NCBI GenBank assembly: GCA_963070105.1
Contig: OY718807.1
Location: forward strand, 2,299,001-2,363,000
Length of the DNA stretch: 64,000 nt
Origin: Litomosoides sigmodontis
Taxonomy: Eukaryota; Nematoda; Chromadorea; Rhabditida; Onchocercidae
Reading direction: 5' to 3'
This document shows positions 25,567 through 36,469 of this stretch, one piece after another (within the stretch, counting starts at the first letter, position 1; the number at the start of each line of letters is the position of its first letter). The translations under genes and the position numbers were made by a program. Below the pieces are notes generated by a model. The model worked only from the letters and a program-made list of their open reading frames with translations. It was not told where the DNA came from and did no database searches.

Positions 25567-26365
25567 TTAGTTTCCAGGATTCTCACGTTCCGACCTTCCT
25601 TGTTCCGGAATAGGAACACCGAATTTGGACTGATGTGCTGCATTCTTTGCAGGAATTAGTATTTCATGGTGAACATATGACTCACAAGGATAACACCATA
25701 CCGAAAGATCGGTTAAACTCAGTGCCATCGAATGACCAGTAAGTATTTGATGATGCACTGCATGACCAGCAACATAACGACCACAGTTAACCTGAAATAA
25801 AAAATCCAGATCCTATACATAACCAGCACCATTCTTCGACATGTTCTTAAATAATAGGCAAATGAGATAAAATAAATACGCTTCCTCTACGGACAATGCA
25901 CGAACCGAGTAGCAAGTAAGGCAAACCCACTGTTCCACATTGGAGCGACACTCTGAACAACATGCCAAAGCATCGACACCTTCCGCAGGAAGTTCTCTAA
26001 TCTAAAACTATAATTAATGAGGAAAAAAACAACTTCTGAAGATGCAATCTCAAACACTGGAAATGCAAAAGGTACCTCAAACACTGCCAATTAATGGTCT
26101 GACAGAAAGGCAGAACTCCATCAAAAATTATGAAGCTTATCAGTATCTTGTGCATATCTACAGCAATTCCAAAAATTCGAACTAAAATTTAGTCTTCAGA
26201 AATACTGGACATTAGTTTGAAAATTTATGAAAGCAATAAACATACCTCAACCAAATGTGGACATTCAGATAATGGAACGACAGTGTGCATAACCACTCGG
26301 TTGTCCACTTGCGTTGACGACGTAGATGACGAAGTTGACGGTCCTAATCTTTCGCTATATGTCAT
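25567..26365 (-). CDS. Stand-alone ZnF-UBP (HDAC6-type) ubiquitin-binding protein
   Basis: Three exons, 26365-26246, 26001-25906 and 25791-25567, join in phase 0 to give 146 residues. After a Ser/Thr-rich start comes a complete zf-UBP (BUZ/DAUP) domain: VVPLSECPHLVE, ALACCSEC, EQWVCLTCYSVNCGRYVAGH, a His cluster HAVHHQILTGH, LSVWCYPCESYV, then AKNAAHQSKFG. This matches the C-terminal finger of HDAC6 (VAPLPWCPHLV, ENWVCLSCYQVYCGRY, LSAWCYYCQAYVHHQ). That finger binds the free C-terminal Gly-Gly of ubiquitin through the Trp/Tyr pocket and Zn-ligating Cys/His residues, which appear retained. No deacetylase or ubiquitin-protease domain precedes it within the readable exons. It may be an independent small protein or the 3' end of an unresolved longer gene; a start Met directly in exon 1 favours the former. 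Confidence 0.88.
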
Positions 26366-27034
26366 ATTTCTTCCTTCCTCTCTCTCCGCGTCCAGTCAGC
26401 GGTAAGATATTTCGATTTTAATCTGTATTCAAATTTTTAACAAATTATTCTCTAGTAAAATAATCCTAAGTAATTGGCAAGATCTCAGAAGCTACACCGT
26501 ATCTCCTGGCTTTTCCACCGCTCCACACATCCTTCCCATACCCCCTGCCATCATCCATTCACCCCCACTTCAACTCCCGCGACATCCCACAGTCCCAGGC
26601 TTGATGACACTCAGCTGTAGCTACCATGGATTTGTACTTCTTTGCTAAGTGTCGCTATGAAAATTCATTTCACTCACTGACTAATTCTGTTAACGCATGG
26701 AAGAGGTGTGGTAGTTTCCGAATTTCGGACTGGGTCTTTGTGAATTTCGTGTGGGTGGTGAGGTTGTTACAAAATTGAGTGTATCTTCTAGCGAATTTGA
26801 GTTCGATGAAACTTCAATATTCTTGGAAGTTCTGATTCTGCAATAATACTTGCAAAAGATTTCCATGTCAATGATGAAACGTGGAGCTTACTGCATGATA
26901 AAGAGAGAAGGAATTAGATGAATCGAGATTGTGCTAGAAATTTTAGGATGTACTTCAATAGTTGTGCAGTATTTGGCACTCGAATATCTAAACGGCTATG
27001 CCGTATTGCTAACTTTTGTGTTATCCTTTCAGAT
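26366..27034. promoter_or_regulatory. Probable shared promoter between the ZnF-UBP gene and UBAC2
   Basis: The two flanking genes are transcribed away from each other. A C-rich, less AT-rich patch lies at about 26505-26610 (runs such as CCCATACCCCC and CACCCCCACTTC), unlike the surrounding DNA. A bidirectional promoter is inferred. A short frame at 26918-27115 contains the UBAC2 start but its upstream part is not supported. Confidence 0.4.
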
Positions 27035-29385
27035 ATGATTCATTCAAGGAGAGGACAGTATCAAATGCAAAACCAAGATTTGTTTAGATATGCACCAATT
27101 ACAAAAGCATGGTAGTAAATTTATGTTTCATTCCATTTTATGTATGATAAATGCTCTTCTGGGGAAGCTACGGAATTTGATTGAATGGAAGTGTTTTTGA
27201 AATTTGCATAATTTCAGGTTGTTGATAACATTGTTAAGTTCTCTTATCTGCATGTATTTAAGTATTAATGATTTTGACTTTTGGATTGCTCCATCATTCG
27301 AAAATATCACTTCCGTTAAAGGGGTAAGTACTTAAAGAAACTTGCGTGGCTTTGTCTGTGCTCATCAAGGATGTGCAGTGCATTCTTCAGTGTAGCTCAT
27401 AGTATTTGATTTAGTAGTAAAGAATAATTGCTATGAATGTTGATTGATTTGTTTCAATAATTGTCACTGGCGACAACTAATTCACGACACTTTAGATTTT
27501 GCGACTAATTTTATCAAAATTAATTTTTCGAACTCCGTCATCTCTTATTAGCGGATCAATCTTATTATATTACTGTCGATTAGTGGAACGTCGCTTCGGT
27601 TCCTGCAAATTTATGGTAAATTATTTGTTTTATGTTTTGCACCAAGATGGCCATCTAATCATCAAAATTAGAAAGACATGATGTTGGTTATGTCAGTCTT
27701 CTCCGAAGGCAAATTTAGGCTATAAAGAGATGTAAAATAGCGTAAGTTTTCAAGCTATCGATAAAACCAAATCAATCATGGGGTTTTATCCTCTGTATTG
27801 GATGCTCTTGCCACTACTACGATTTGGTGGATGTGTTGTAAGCAAAAATCTTATCTGCTAGAATCTTTGGTGAACATTAAATTAATTACAAATCAGTAAT
27901 TACAGAACTTTATTTTATTCAATTTTCTTCATTCAACTACTGTGGAAGTAGCTATTTATTTTATTCTATCACGGTTTTATGGTTACCTACCATCAACTAT
28001 GTACTTTGTCACGGGACCATATGATTTGCTCACTGCTCTGTATCTGTCATATGTGAAGGAGATACCATTAGTTCCATATGCTAGTATACTTGGTTTATCA
28101 TTATCAGCGCACAGCTTTCCGTTCATCATGTTTATTCAGGTTACTTTCTGGTATTAATTTTATCCAATAAAGGTGCAAATTACCGGATTGTTTGGGCAAA
28201 AGTCTTTAATTCTTCACTGGAAATCTGTTAGTGAGGAGAACAAATGTTAGTTTTTTCTTTATGAATTCATATCGCTCAGTTATAAATTCTTTTTCTTCAA
28301 TTTCCTATCACATGATATTTTAGTTGCTTTCATCATCTAAGCCGGTTTTGATTGCATGCGCATCGGGTGCTTCAAGCGTTCTACTATATCCAAAACTCTT
28401 TGCAAAAGTCAATTTCTTGCCGAAATTTTTTGTCCATTTGTTTTATTCTGCTTCAAATCCTATTGGTTGGCTGTTCCAGAAATTTGCCGAATGCGGTGAA
28501 TTTGGAAGAGAGGTTATATTTTGGAAATTAAAGGAAAAATTGCAACTGGTCTGTTAAATTATTTGTACAACTTTCTTTATTGGTTCCTACGCAAGATTCC
28601 GTTAAGATTTATGAGTAGATTTTTGCAGGGAAGTGTTTTACCGGTAGCAGCGACAATTGAGAGGCAGAGGATAGATATTCTAGATAACTACGAAAGGAGA
28701 TTAATATTTGGGCAGATGCAGCGCCTTTACATGAGTGAACGAGTAAAACACCTAATTTCTTCAGATATTTGAAATGATTTCCTAAAATTTGGTATTTTAC
28801 ACAACTAAATTTGACGGTTTGGCACGCTTCCATCAAGTTGTTTTGTCTTCAGTTGCAGATATTAATATTGAATTTAATTTGATGTTGATGAAGTTAACTG
28901 TCTCGTCTAAATGAAATTCGTTCTGGACCTCTATTTAATTTTCACTTCGAGTTTTAGCATTTCAAAAGAGATTTCGCTCGAGTAGTGAAAAAGACTCTCC
29001 ATCTTTATTTTTTGTAAAGGAAATTGAGACGCTTCAAGAATACATTTCAGGCTCGTCCTATTAACAATCAGCTTCATTTTTTGAATCGATTGTTGGGAAG
29101 GGCATCGAGAGGTATTTTTTAAGTTTTTTCTCTTAATGTTTATAAAAAATTTTGTAATATACATTTGAAACGGTTTTTGGTGCATTAAATTCGAATTTTT
29201 TCAATAAAAGATAAGTGGTTTATCTATTTTAAGCATATTTAGGAGATGCACCCTACAGCGAGGAGCAAGCACGTCAGCTCGTGGATATGGGTCTTGGGTC
29301 TCTGGAAGATGTTAAGGAAGCTTTACAACAATGCGGTAATGATGCTTCTGAAGCGGCTAATTTGTTATTACATAGCCGACGCTGA
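27035..29385 (+). CDS. UBAC2: UBAC2-like rhomboid-fold ER protein with UBA domain
   Basis: Exons 27035-27111, 27218-27323, 27496-27615, 27906-28139, 28173-28226, 28324-28512, 28629-28742, 29051-29111 and 29243-29385 total 366 codons including the stop (human UBAC2 is 344 residues). Several hydrophobic segments form a derlin/rhomboid-like membrane region, with the conserved patch LLYYCRLVERRFGSCKFM (LLIYNFRIFERRYGSRKFA in human). A cytosolic stretch with IERQRIDILDNYERRLIFGQ follows. The C-terminal UBA domain starts EEQARQLVDMGLGSLEDV and ends AANLLLHSRR. UBAC2 is a non-catalytic rhomboid pseudoprotease of the ER membrane that partners ERAD and lipid-droplet factors such as UBXD8 and gp78. A splice acceptor two bases before the ATG (27031-27032) indicates likely trans-splicing. 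Exon 5 can end at either of two nearby donors; only 28226 keeps the frame. An AATAAA lies at about 29711. Confidence 0.93.
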
Positions 29386-30578
29386 ACACTAGCTAACTTT
29401 ATACTTAATTCTACTTGCCGTTTAGTAATAATTAATAATTTCCATTGCTTCGCGAATAGAGCTTACGTTGCACAAAGAATTTTTGTCTAGTTTCCCTTTT
29501 CTTCAATACTTCCTCCATTTCATTATAAAAAGAAACGTTAGAAAAATGAATTCTAATCTTTAAATACGTACACTGTATTTCATTTTCTGTTTGATGATAT
29601 GGAAAGGCTGAGTCCTTTGCCAGTTTATTGGGTGTACATTTCCTTATCCCTTATTTTTCTTTAATGTGGACATTATCCATTTAAATAGCGATACCGAACT
29701 AGAAGTCAATAATAAATGTGCAACTGAATGATAAATGATCGCATTTCGAACATTGCTGAATTTATATCAGACTTGTTTCAAGAACAAGCTGCACTTAGAT
29801 TTGTCCTTATTTCGGGGCTGTAAAAGAAAAGGCCTAGAAATTTTGGAGATTAGAGTAGTTTGTTTTTTGGTTGGTGCTATTTTGTTTTATATACTTTTCG
29901 ATGAAATTCCTTAATTTTAGTTGGCTTTTCGTTTTTTGTAGTTAATGTAAGCCTTAATTTCCAAAACAGTTTGAATAGCTTTGGGAAATTATGAAGCTTA
30001 GCTTGTTAGTAAAAATAAATAGGGTTGTATACTATGTTGAATGTATTGAATATTTATTTTACATGAAAGTTGTATATTTTAATGTTCTTGGTGATCTCAC
30101 CTAATATTTTTTCAACATAATTGTATCAAATAGATGTGTTATAGGATGTAATTATTCTCCTAAATTTCATGTTTAAAATGTTCTCTGTGTAGGTTTACTA
30201 GTGTTTTCTTGTTTTCGTTTTCTTGTAATATATTTTCTTAACTTTTTAAAGGATTTTGTTTTGGTGTTTAATAAAAAAATTCAGCTAAAATACGATTTTG
30301 GAATTAGTAATTATTCTCGAAATATTCATAGCTACGCATTAATATGCTATATTTATTATGGAGCTCGGTCACAGTGAATGATTAAGGCCAATTCTTTAAA
30401 GGATATTTTGTGTTTTGATGTAGGTGCTTTGGAACTTGGAAATTTTAAATGTGTTAATATCTATAGCAGTTAAGATTTTGCGCTTGTGTAATGATCACAA
30501 TTTTTAAAAAAAAATATCCGTTAAACCGCTTAATACTTGAACGACTTCATTTATTTAATTGTTCTGAATTTCAGTAAA
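29386..30578. other. Intergenic region between UBAC2 and GTF2F2
   Basis: UBAC2 3' UTR (AATAAA near 29711) followed by AT-rich DNA up to the trans-splice-like acceptor at 30573-30574. No other gene was seen. Confidence 0.5.
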
Positions 30579-32925
30579 ATGAGTTCCAAGGTTAAGCGGA
30601 AATTTAGTGATCACGTTGATAGTGATTGCGCAAAGCGAGGAGTATGGCTTGTGAAGGTAATTTTAAATGGTTTTCATTTAAAACGATAACGATTATGCTG
30701 TGACTCTGGGTCTTTAAGTAATAGTAAATAGATATGGGTGGCTGGTTGGTTGCAGTAATGCGAGAACTTAGTTTGAATAAAATGGTCTGACCACTGGTAT
30801 TATCCGCTCTCAGATCGTTTTAGCGATGATTTTAGTGGAATCTGCGAGATGATTCGATACTCTATATGAGAAACTCTTCTTTTCCAGTTTTTTTATTTTT
30901 ATTTTTGTGCAATCGTAAAATGTTTTTGTATATCTAGGACACGCAATGCTGTGGTTTAGTTAATGCTCAGTCTTTCCTTTCAAATTATATTTTCATTCTT
31001 CGTTTCTCCCTTCTTAATTGTATGTATTTGATAGTAGCCGGATATAAATTTCTAGGTGCCGAGATATTTGTCTGAGATGTGGGAAAAGAATGTCGGCCAT
31101 GATGTTGGAAAATTGGTAATCAAGGCAGCAAATGGAAAAACTGACTTGATATTTAAAAGCAACACAAGTCTGCTTGAAATGAATCCATCAGGTGTTTTAT
31201 GTTATTTATTGGCTCGTTTCTTATCATATGTGATGCTATATTTTTACTTTAACTTCCCAGACATATGAAAATCTGTAATCCGCGACGAATGACACAAGAT
31301 CAGGTAATCAGGTGTGTTTTGTGTCATGATCAAGAATCATCTTTCCTTAAACAAAAAATGTTATCAACATTGTTCACTTTAGATGTGAATGTAATGGAAT
31401 ATTGAGTGGTGTATGAGTTAATTTTCATTTAGTTCACGACAAAGAAGCCTCATCATCGGATTCATTTTCGAGCTCAGCATCACGCAGTAATCGAATTGGT
31501 CTTGTAAGAAGTGAACAAGCAAGTTTCAAAATACCAAATGAACACAGTTTTGTCATCGGCGATGTTAGAAATCAATCGCTAGCTGTGCTCTGTGAAGGTC
31601 GTAGCATTTCTAAGGACTTAGATTTTTTAATCATGTAAAACTCACACTGAATCTTCAATTATTCAGATAAAAGTGGTTTGAATGAGGATGCTGACATATC
31701 TTCTGGCCGTTTAAGCATTGAAGGACGAGTTGTGAAAAGAGCCGATTGCAGGCCTCCTCAAACAGCTGATTATATGAGAATGAAAATGTACGTTTTGCAA
31801 ATCATAAATCTATTCGTTATTAAATGTTTTAACAATTCTATTTGTATAAATATGCTATCTACACGTCATTATTATTGCCAGCTAATGTCAAAGTTCAGCA
31901 CATGTATCTGAATGTCATCCAAATGTTTCCTCCATTAAAATTTATTAATGCATAATGGTCTGTAGTAGCAATAACGTTTTTTGAAGAAAGGATATTTTAA
32001 AAGTAGAACTGGTTCCAGTGTAAGAAAAACTTACTGATAGGCACCAAAGTTGCGTAGTCTATGAACAACTCTTTGTTCAATACAGAAATTTTGGAAATTT
32101 ACAGAAAGCAAATAGAAAGGAGCTGTCAGCCAAAAAGACATGTGAAACAAATGGAAAAAGCTGAAGTGAAATTCAAGCCTATCGCTGTTCATGTGGAAAT
32201 GGTTTGCTTTTACAAATATTTCAGATTATTGCGTATGCTGTAAAAAATTTTTAAATTTAAAAAGCTTAGTTCAGCATCCCAAACACGAAGTTCGATATTT
32301 TACAATAAAGAAGCTTTTGTTATTTCAGTTAGCCAGAGAGAAGCAGAAGAAAGAGGGGGCGAAGGCAGTTCGAGCTGATAAGGATATCGTTCGACAAGCA
32401 ATATTCCATGCTTTCGAAAAACATCAGTATTACCGACTAGTCGACTTGCAAAAACTTACTAATCAGCCTCCGGTTCGTTTTTTTTTTCAGTTTATGAATA
32501 TTTCTAATAAACATTTGGCAGAATTATTGAAAAGTTGTCCATTTAAATATGGAAGAGATAAACTAATAATACGATTTATTCCATTTCGTTAATGCCAGCA
32601 TTATTCATTCTCATTCACGGCCCTGCCTCATATTTCTTTTGTCCTTAAATCCATGATCTGTTCCGAAAGGTGGGATTAAATTTCTATTCTGTTTTGTTAA
32701 CACTTACTGCATCACTTATTTGTTTTGATTTATCTTTTTTAGCTTATTTTTTTACGAAAACAGTTTCGATTTCCAAAAGTTTCTTTTAATTTTGATTTTC
32801 AGGGATATGTTAAAGAAATACTGACAGAAATCGCTGTATATAATACAATGCCACCACACAAATCAATGTGGGAGTTGAAACCGGAGTATCGGAGCTATCG
32901 TAAAGATAAAAAAGAAACTGAATAA
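30579..32925 (+). CDS. GTF2F2: General transcription factor IIF subunit 2 (TFIIF beta, RAP30)
   Basis: Exons 30579-30656, 31056-31191, 31433-31597, 31667-31787, 32105-32201, 32329-32472 and 32803-32925 total 288 codons including the stop (human 249 residues). The N-terminal dimerisation region shows RGVWLVKVPRYLSEMWEK (TGVWLVKVPKYLSQQW in human). The middle has LSIEGRVVKRADCRPPQTADYMRMK. The linker has RADKDIVRQAIFHAFEKHQY, and the C-terminal winged helix ends SMWELKPEYRSYRKDKK. TFIIF recruits RNA polymerase II to the preinitiation complex and suppresses non-specific DNA binding. A Ser-rich insert (SSSDSFSSSASRS) in exon 3 makes it longer than the human protein. An ATG lies five bases after a splice acceptor. 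An alternative exon frame at about 32490-32592 is unlikely because direct joining of 32472 to 32803 restores the conserved KEIL block. Confidence 0.95.
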
Positions 32926-34711
32926 GGAGAAATATTTTTGTGTGGGCTGAATGAGTTACTAACAGTGGCAATCACTATCAGTACAGGTAGAAAATTCGTC
33001 GTAGTTTAGTGTAAATTCCATCTCGATGCGGGAATACACCCGGAAATAAGTCATTTCTATGATTGCTTGATTTAATGAACCTTTTCTTTTTAGTGAAACT
33101 TTTGCTTGGAGTTTACCTGTGATCGCGTTGTGCTGTTTTAAAGTAGGAAATGCCATTTAACAATTTTGCTGGTGAAATTATGAGTTGAAAATTTTTCCAA
33201 CGTAGATATTCGTTGAAAATTTTCTCGTATCAATTAATTCCCTATCAATTTTTCATGATGGGATATCTTATGGCGGAAAATATGATCGCGTTGTTTATTT
33301 CATAAATATTTGTGCTGTTTAAAAGCTTATGCTCAAATTTCTTGATGTGCAGAAAATTCATGAAAAGGCCAACGAAATAATTGATCATGAGCGGAACTGG
33401 TGACGGATGAAATGATGTCTGGAGTATCTTTTTAGTTTCCGAATTTCTCAATTTAAAAAACATATGACACACAACAGAACCAATTTCAAAACTAAGCATC
33501 TTTTAACGTGCAATGTAATTAAATAAAGGCTAAGAAATATTCCGCAATGTATGCATCCAAAAAAATCGAGTATTTCTTTAGCGCACAATGTATATTATAT
33601 AAAAAGCTTAAACGCTTTTAACGCACAACTTAAAACTCATACCATGTACCACGACGAATCGTATTATCCCACATCCTATTATCAGTTTGCCAAGTTTTAT
33701 CTTTTGGCAAACTATATTCAGATGCATGATGGAAAATTTTCAAATATCGAACAAATTACGGGGATCTTCTGTTATTTTTAAATACAAGTATTCGCTCCTC
33801 ATCGGACGTATAGATTGCAGAATATTTCTTAGCATTTATTTAATATAAAATTTAAATTTTGATTTGTTGTAACGTAGGAAGATATACAAAACACAGAAAC
33901 AAATCGAAGAAAAGATATATTATTAAGCATGCTATTTTCAGAAACAATCCAAAGTTAGTCTGTCAAATTTGCAAAAAAAAATGAAAACAGCAATTAAATA
34001 AATAGACACTTTTTACAGATTTTAGTGTTTCTTTTTTTGGAAGGAGAAAAATCGATGAAAAGATTTGTGTTCTTCTGTACTAAAAGATTCAGTACTAATT
34101 ATCAGACACCTCGTAAATTAGTGAAATTAATCGGAGAATAAACAAAACTAGTGGGAAACTTTATTACTAATCTTTTTATAATAGTAAATTGCTAAAGTAA
34201 TGAGGAAATATCTAACGAAAAATGTAATTACCACTGTGCAGTCATATCCCACCACCTAATAACCCTCATAGCCCTTTTGAATGGGTGAGACTGTTGTCAA
34301 GCTTTGTGGAAAATTTTTATATACATTTGAACAGAAAGTTAACAGCATCATATGTTGAATAGACATATCTTTTCAAAATACTACAAAAGTAAAGAGAAAG
34401 CAGCAAAAGCGAAGGAAGCACAATTTGGTGTTCTATTTATAAACCTCTATTTTACAAACCTCTATTTACAAACCTCGAAGGGTCGATCTACTAAACACAA
34501 CTTCCTTATGGTAAAGTATCATACATGTTTTGTACAATCTGTTTTGCTCTATGATTTATATATATATGTGATCACAGTACGATACATACCAATAACTGGG
34601 TGGGTTTGTTAATTCCCGTCATTTATACCACTCAAGTGTGAGAGAAAGAAACTGATAGGTAAAACTTGCAAATACATATGTGTAATAAGGGATTTTACGA
34701 ATAAAAAAATA
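32926..34711. other. 1.8-kb intergenic region
   Basis: Convergent 3' regions of GTF2F2 and the membrane-protein gene. No supported coding frame. A lysine/alanine-rich short frame near 34390-34430 was considered and not accepted. Short direct repeats of AAACCTCTATTTACA occur near 34440-34480. Confidence 0.45.
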
Positions 34712-35292
34712 TCATACAATTATTCGTCTATTCCTTCGTTTTCTTTGCCATTCGTAGACGCTTTTATAGCATAATAGAAGTGGAACGGATATGCAAACGA
34801 AACAACAACAGCATGCAACGAACAGGATAAATCCAAATGTCGCAAGTACTATTCTGCAATAACTTGCGTAAAAGTTTTTACACCGAACGTTCGACTTTGT
34901 TATTTAGATTCCCAAAAGTTTCTAAATATTTCAGTTAATGAAATTTAATAGATGTACGGCAACTGCAAAAACTTTATTGATATGCATATAAACCTCTCCC
35001 ATTCATTAGCAAGAAATTATATTCCTGGAATTTTTGTCACCATATTTTTCGAGCTTATCTACTACACGAATTTTGATGGAAGACGAAACTTACAAACTTA
35101 AATGAGGAACGCATGCAACTTTCCGTAATGCTGAATCGTTACAACGATCGGCGGAATAACACGCGAAAAAACACTGCTCATTACAGACTTCTTCATTTTC
35201 ATAACACACCACTAATATTCCCGAAATTGATGATGCTGTTTTTACTGTCCCATCTTCTGGCGTCGATTCCGTTGCAACAGACGAAATATAAT
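34712..35292 (-). CDS. Small Cys-rich single-pass membrane protein (3' exons only)
   Basis: Two exons, 35292-35094 and 34853-34712, join in phase (2+1) and encode a coherent C-terminal part of a type I membrane protein. A Thr/Ser-rich stretch is followed by six cysteines in 40 residues (VVCYENEEVCNEQC, then FFACYSADRCND). Next is a hydrophobic segment IVLATFGFILFVACCCCFV with four adjacent cysteines, likely palmitoylated. A basic cytosolic tail follows (LLLCYKSVYEWQRKRRNRR). The stop is at 34712. The CYSADRCN end faintly recalls the last turn of Ly6/three-finger domains, which is speculative. The 5' exon with a signal peptide should lie between 35293 and about 36400 but could not be chosen; a partially coding-looking frame sits at 35440-35620. 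The tail motif resembles that of the micropeptide at 53264-53455. Confidence 0.6.
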
Positions 35293-36469
35293 CTTAAAAA
35301 CTCACTTCTATGAATAGCAGCATACCCATCTTATTATTGAATTAGGTGTAATGCTTACAAATTTTTTACATAAATTATCAAAAATACCTAATCATTCGAA
35401 AGTAGGAAATGCTTCCTCAAGTGCACAGCAAAAGTGTATCAGAAATACATGGCAAATGCAACACCATAAAGCCACAGATTCATTACAATTTAAAGGTTGA
35501 AAAAAAGGGTAAACTGAGACGTACGCAATAACAGGATGACGTGAAGTACGACTGAATCCATCGTATTTAGCATTCATCAATTCCATTTCGGCAGCAAGCA
35601 CATCTGTATTCTTCACGTTCAAATCAACGAATTACAAAGAATCGAAAACTTTACGGTTCTAAATTCTTCAACACCCCTCTTCCCTATTCATATTTTAAAT
35701 TTGCCCAGGAAGAGTTATGTCGTCAGTAGCCCATCCACGAAAGTGAGCTTAAGTGATCGGTCAACCAATCTCCCAATTAGAAATCGAAAATTTTAACAAA
35801 AAAAGGATGGGATTAGAAGATATCCAAGAGAAGTTTGTTAACTTCAGTTGTAAAATTTTACACAGAAGAAAGACTTAGCTTTATTGCATGTCATGATGCA
35901 TCAGCCTTTACACAAATAGCAGTCCAACTATTGTGATAATAGACAAATTATTTCATTGTCACAGAAAATAACAGTTAAACGTAGTAATTAACTGTTCACA
36001 AATTGAATACAATATTCTCAAGTCGATGATATCTGATATTCAAGTACTACCTAAGAAAAACGCTATAAATTCTTAATATTTCTAAAGAAACCCTAAAAAT
36101 CATTTTAGGAGATGAAATATAACTAAAATTTTTTGCAATAATTGTTCTTGCATTGTCATTGCTAAACCACTCTTTAATAGTTTAAATTACAGTACATGTA
36201 GTAGTTGCTATGATTCATCTCGTGTAAACTACTGTATGATGAAACACGAATTGTGCGACTTGCTAATTTTAAACAAATTTCAATCATATCGGTATAACCT
36301 ACGATCTAGAAGCCTATTTATTTCACATAATATACATGCAATCTTATTTTAATGGAAATATAAAATAAAAATTCGTGAAAAGCAAATACAAAAAGATTGC
36401 ATGAATAAATCAAAATAGTCATCGACTTAAATACTAGTAATTAACACAGAGAAATTTAAATTATCCGTC
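35293..36469. other. Region between VPS33B and the membrane-protein exons
   Basis: It should contain the missing 5' exon(s) of the membrane protein and the 3' UTR of VPS33B, both on the minus strand. The frame at 35392-35622 (DVLAAEMELMNAKYDGFSR) is the best candidate for extra coding sequence, but no donor joins it cleanly to 35292. Confidence 0.35.

Noticed and set aside
32490..32592. Possible extra GTF2F2 exon (ISNKHLAELLKSC)
   Set aside because: Including it breaks the conserved winged-helix block and ends in a stop; splicing 32472 to 32803 restores homology.
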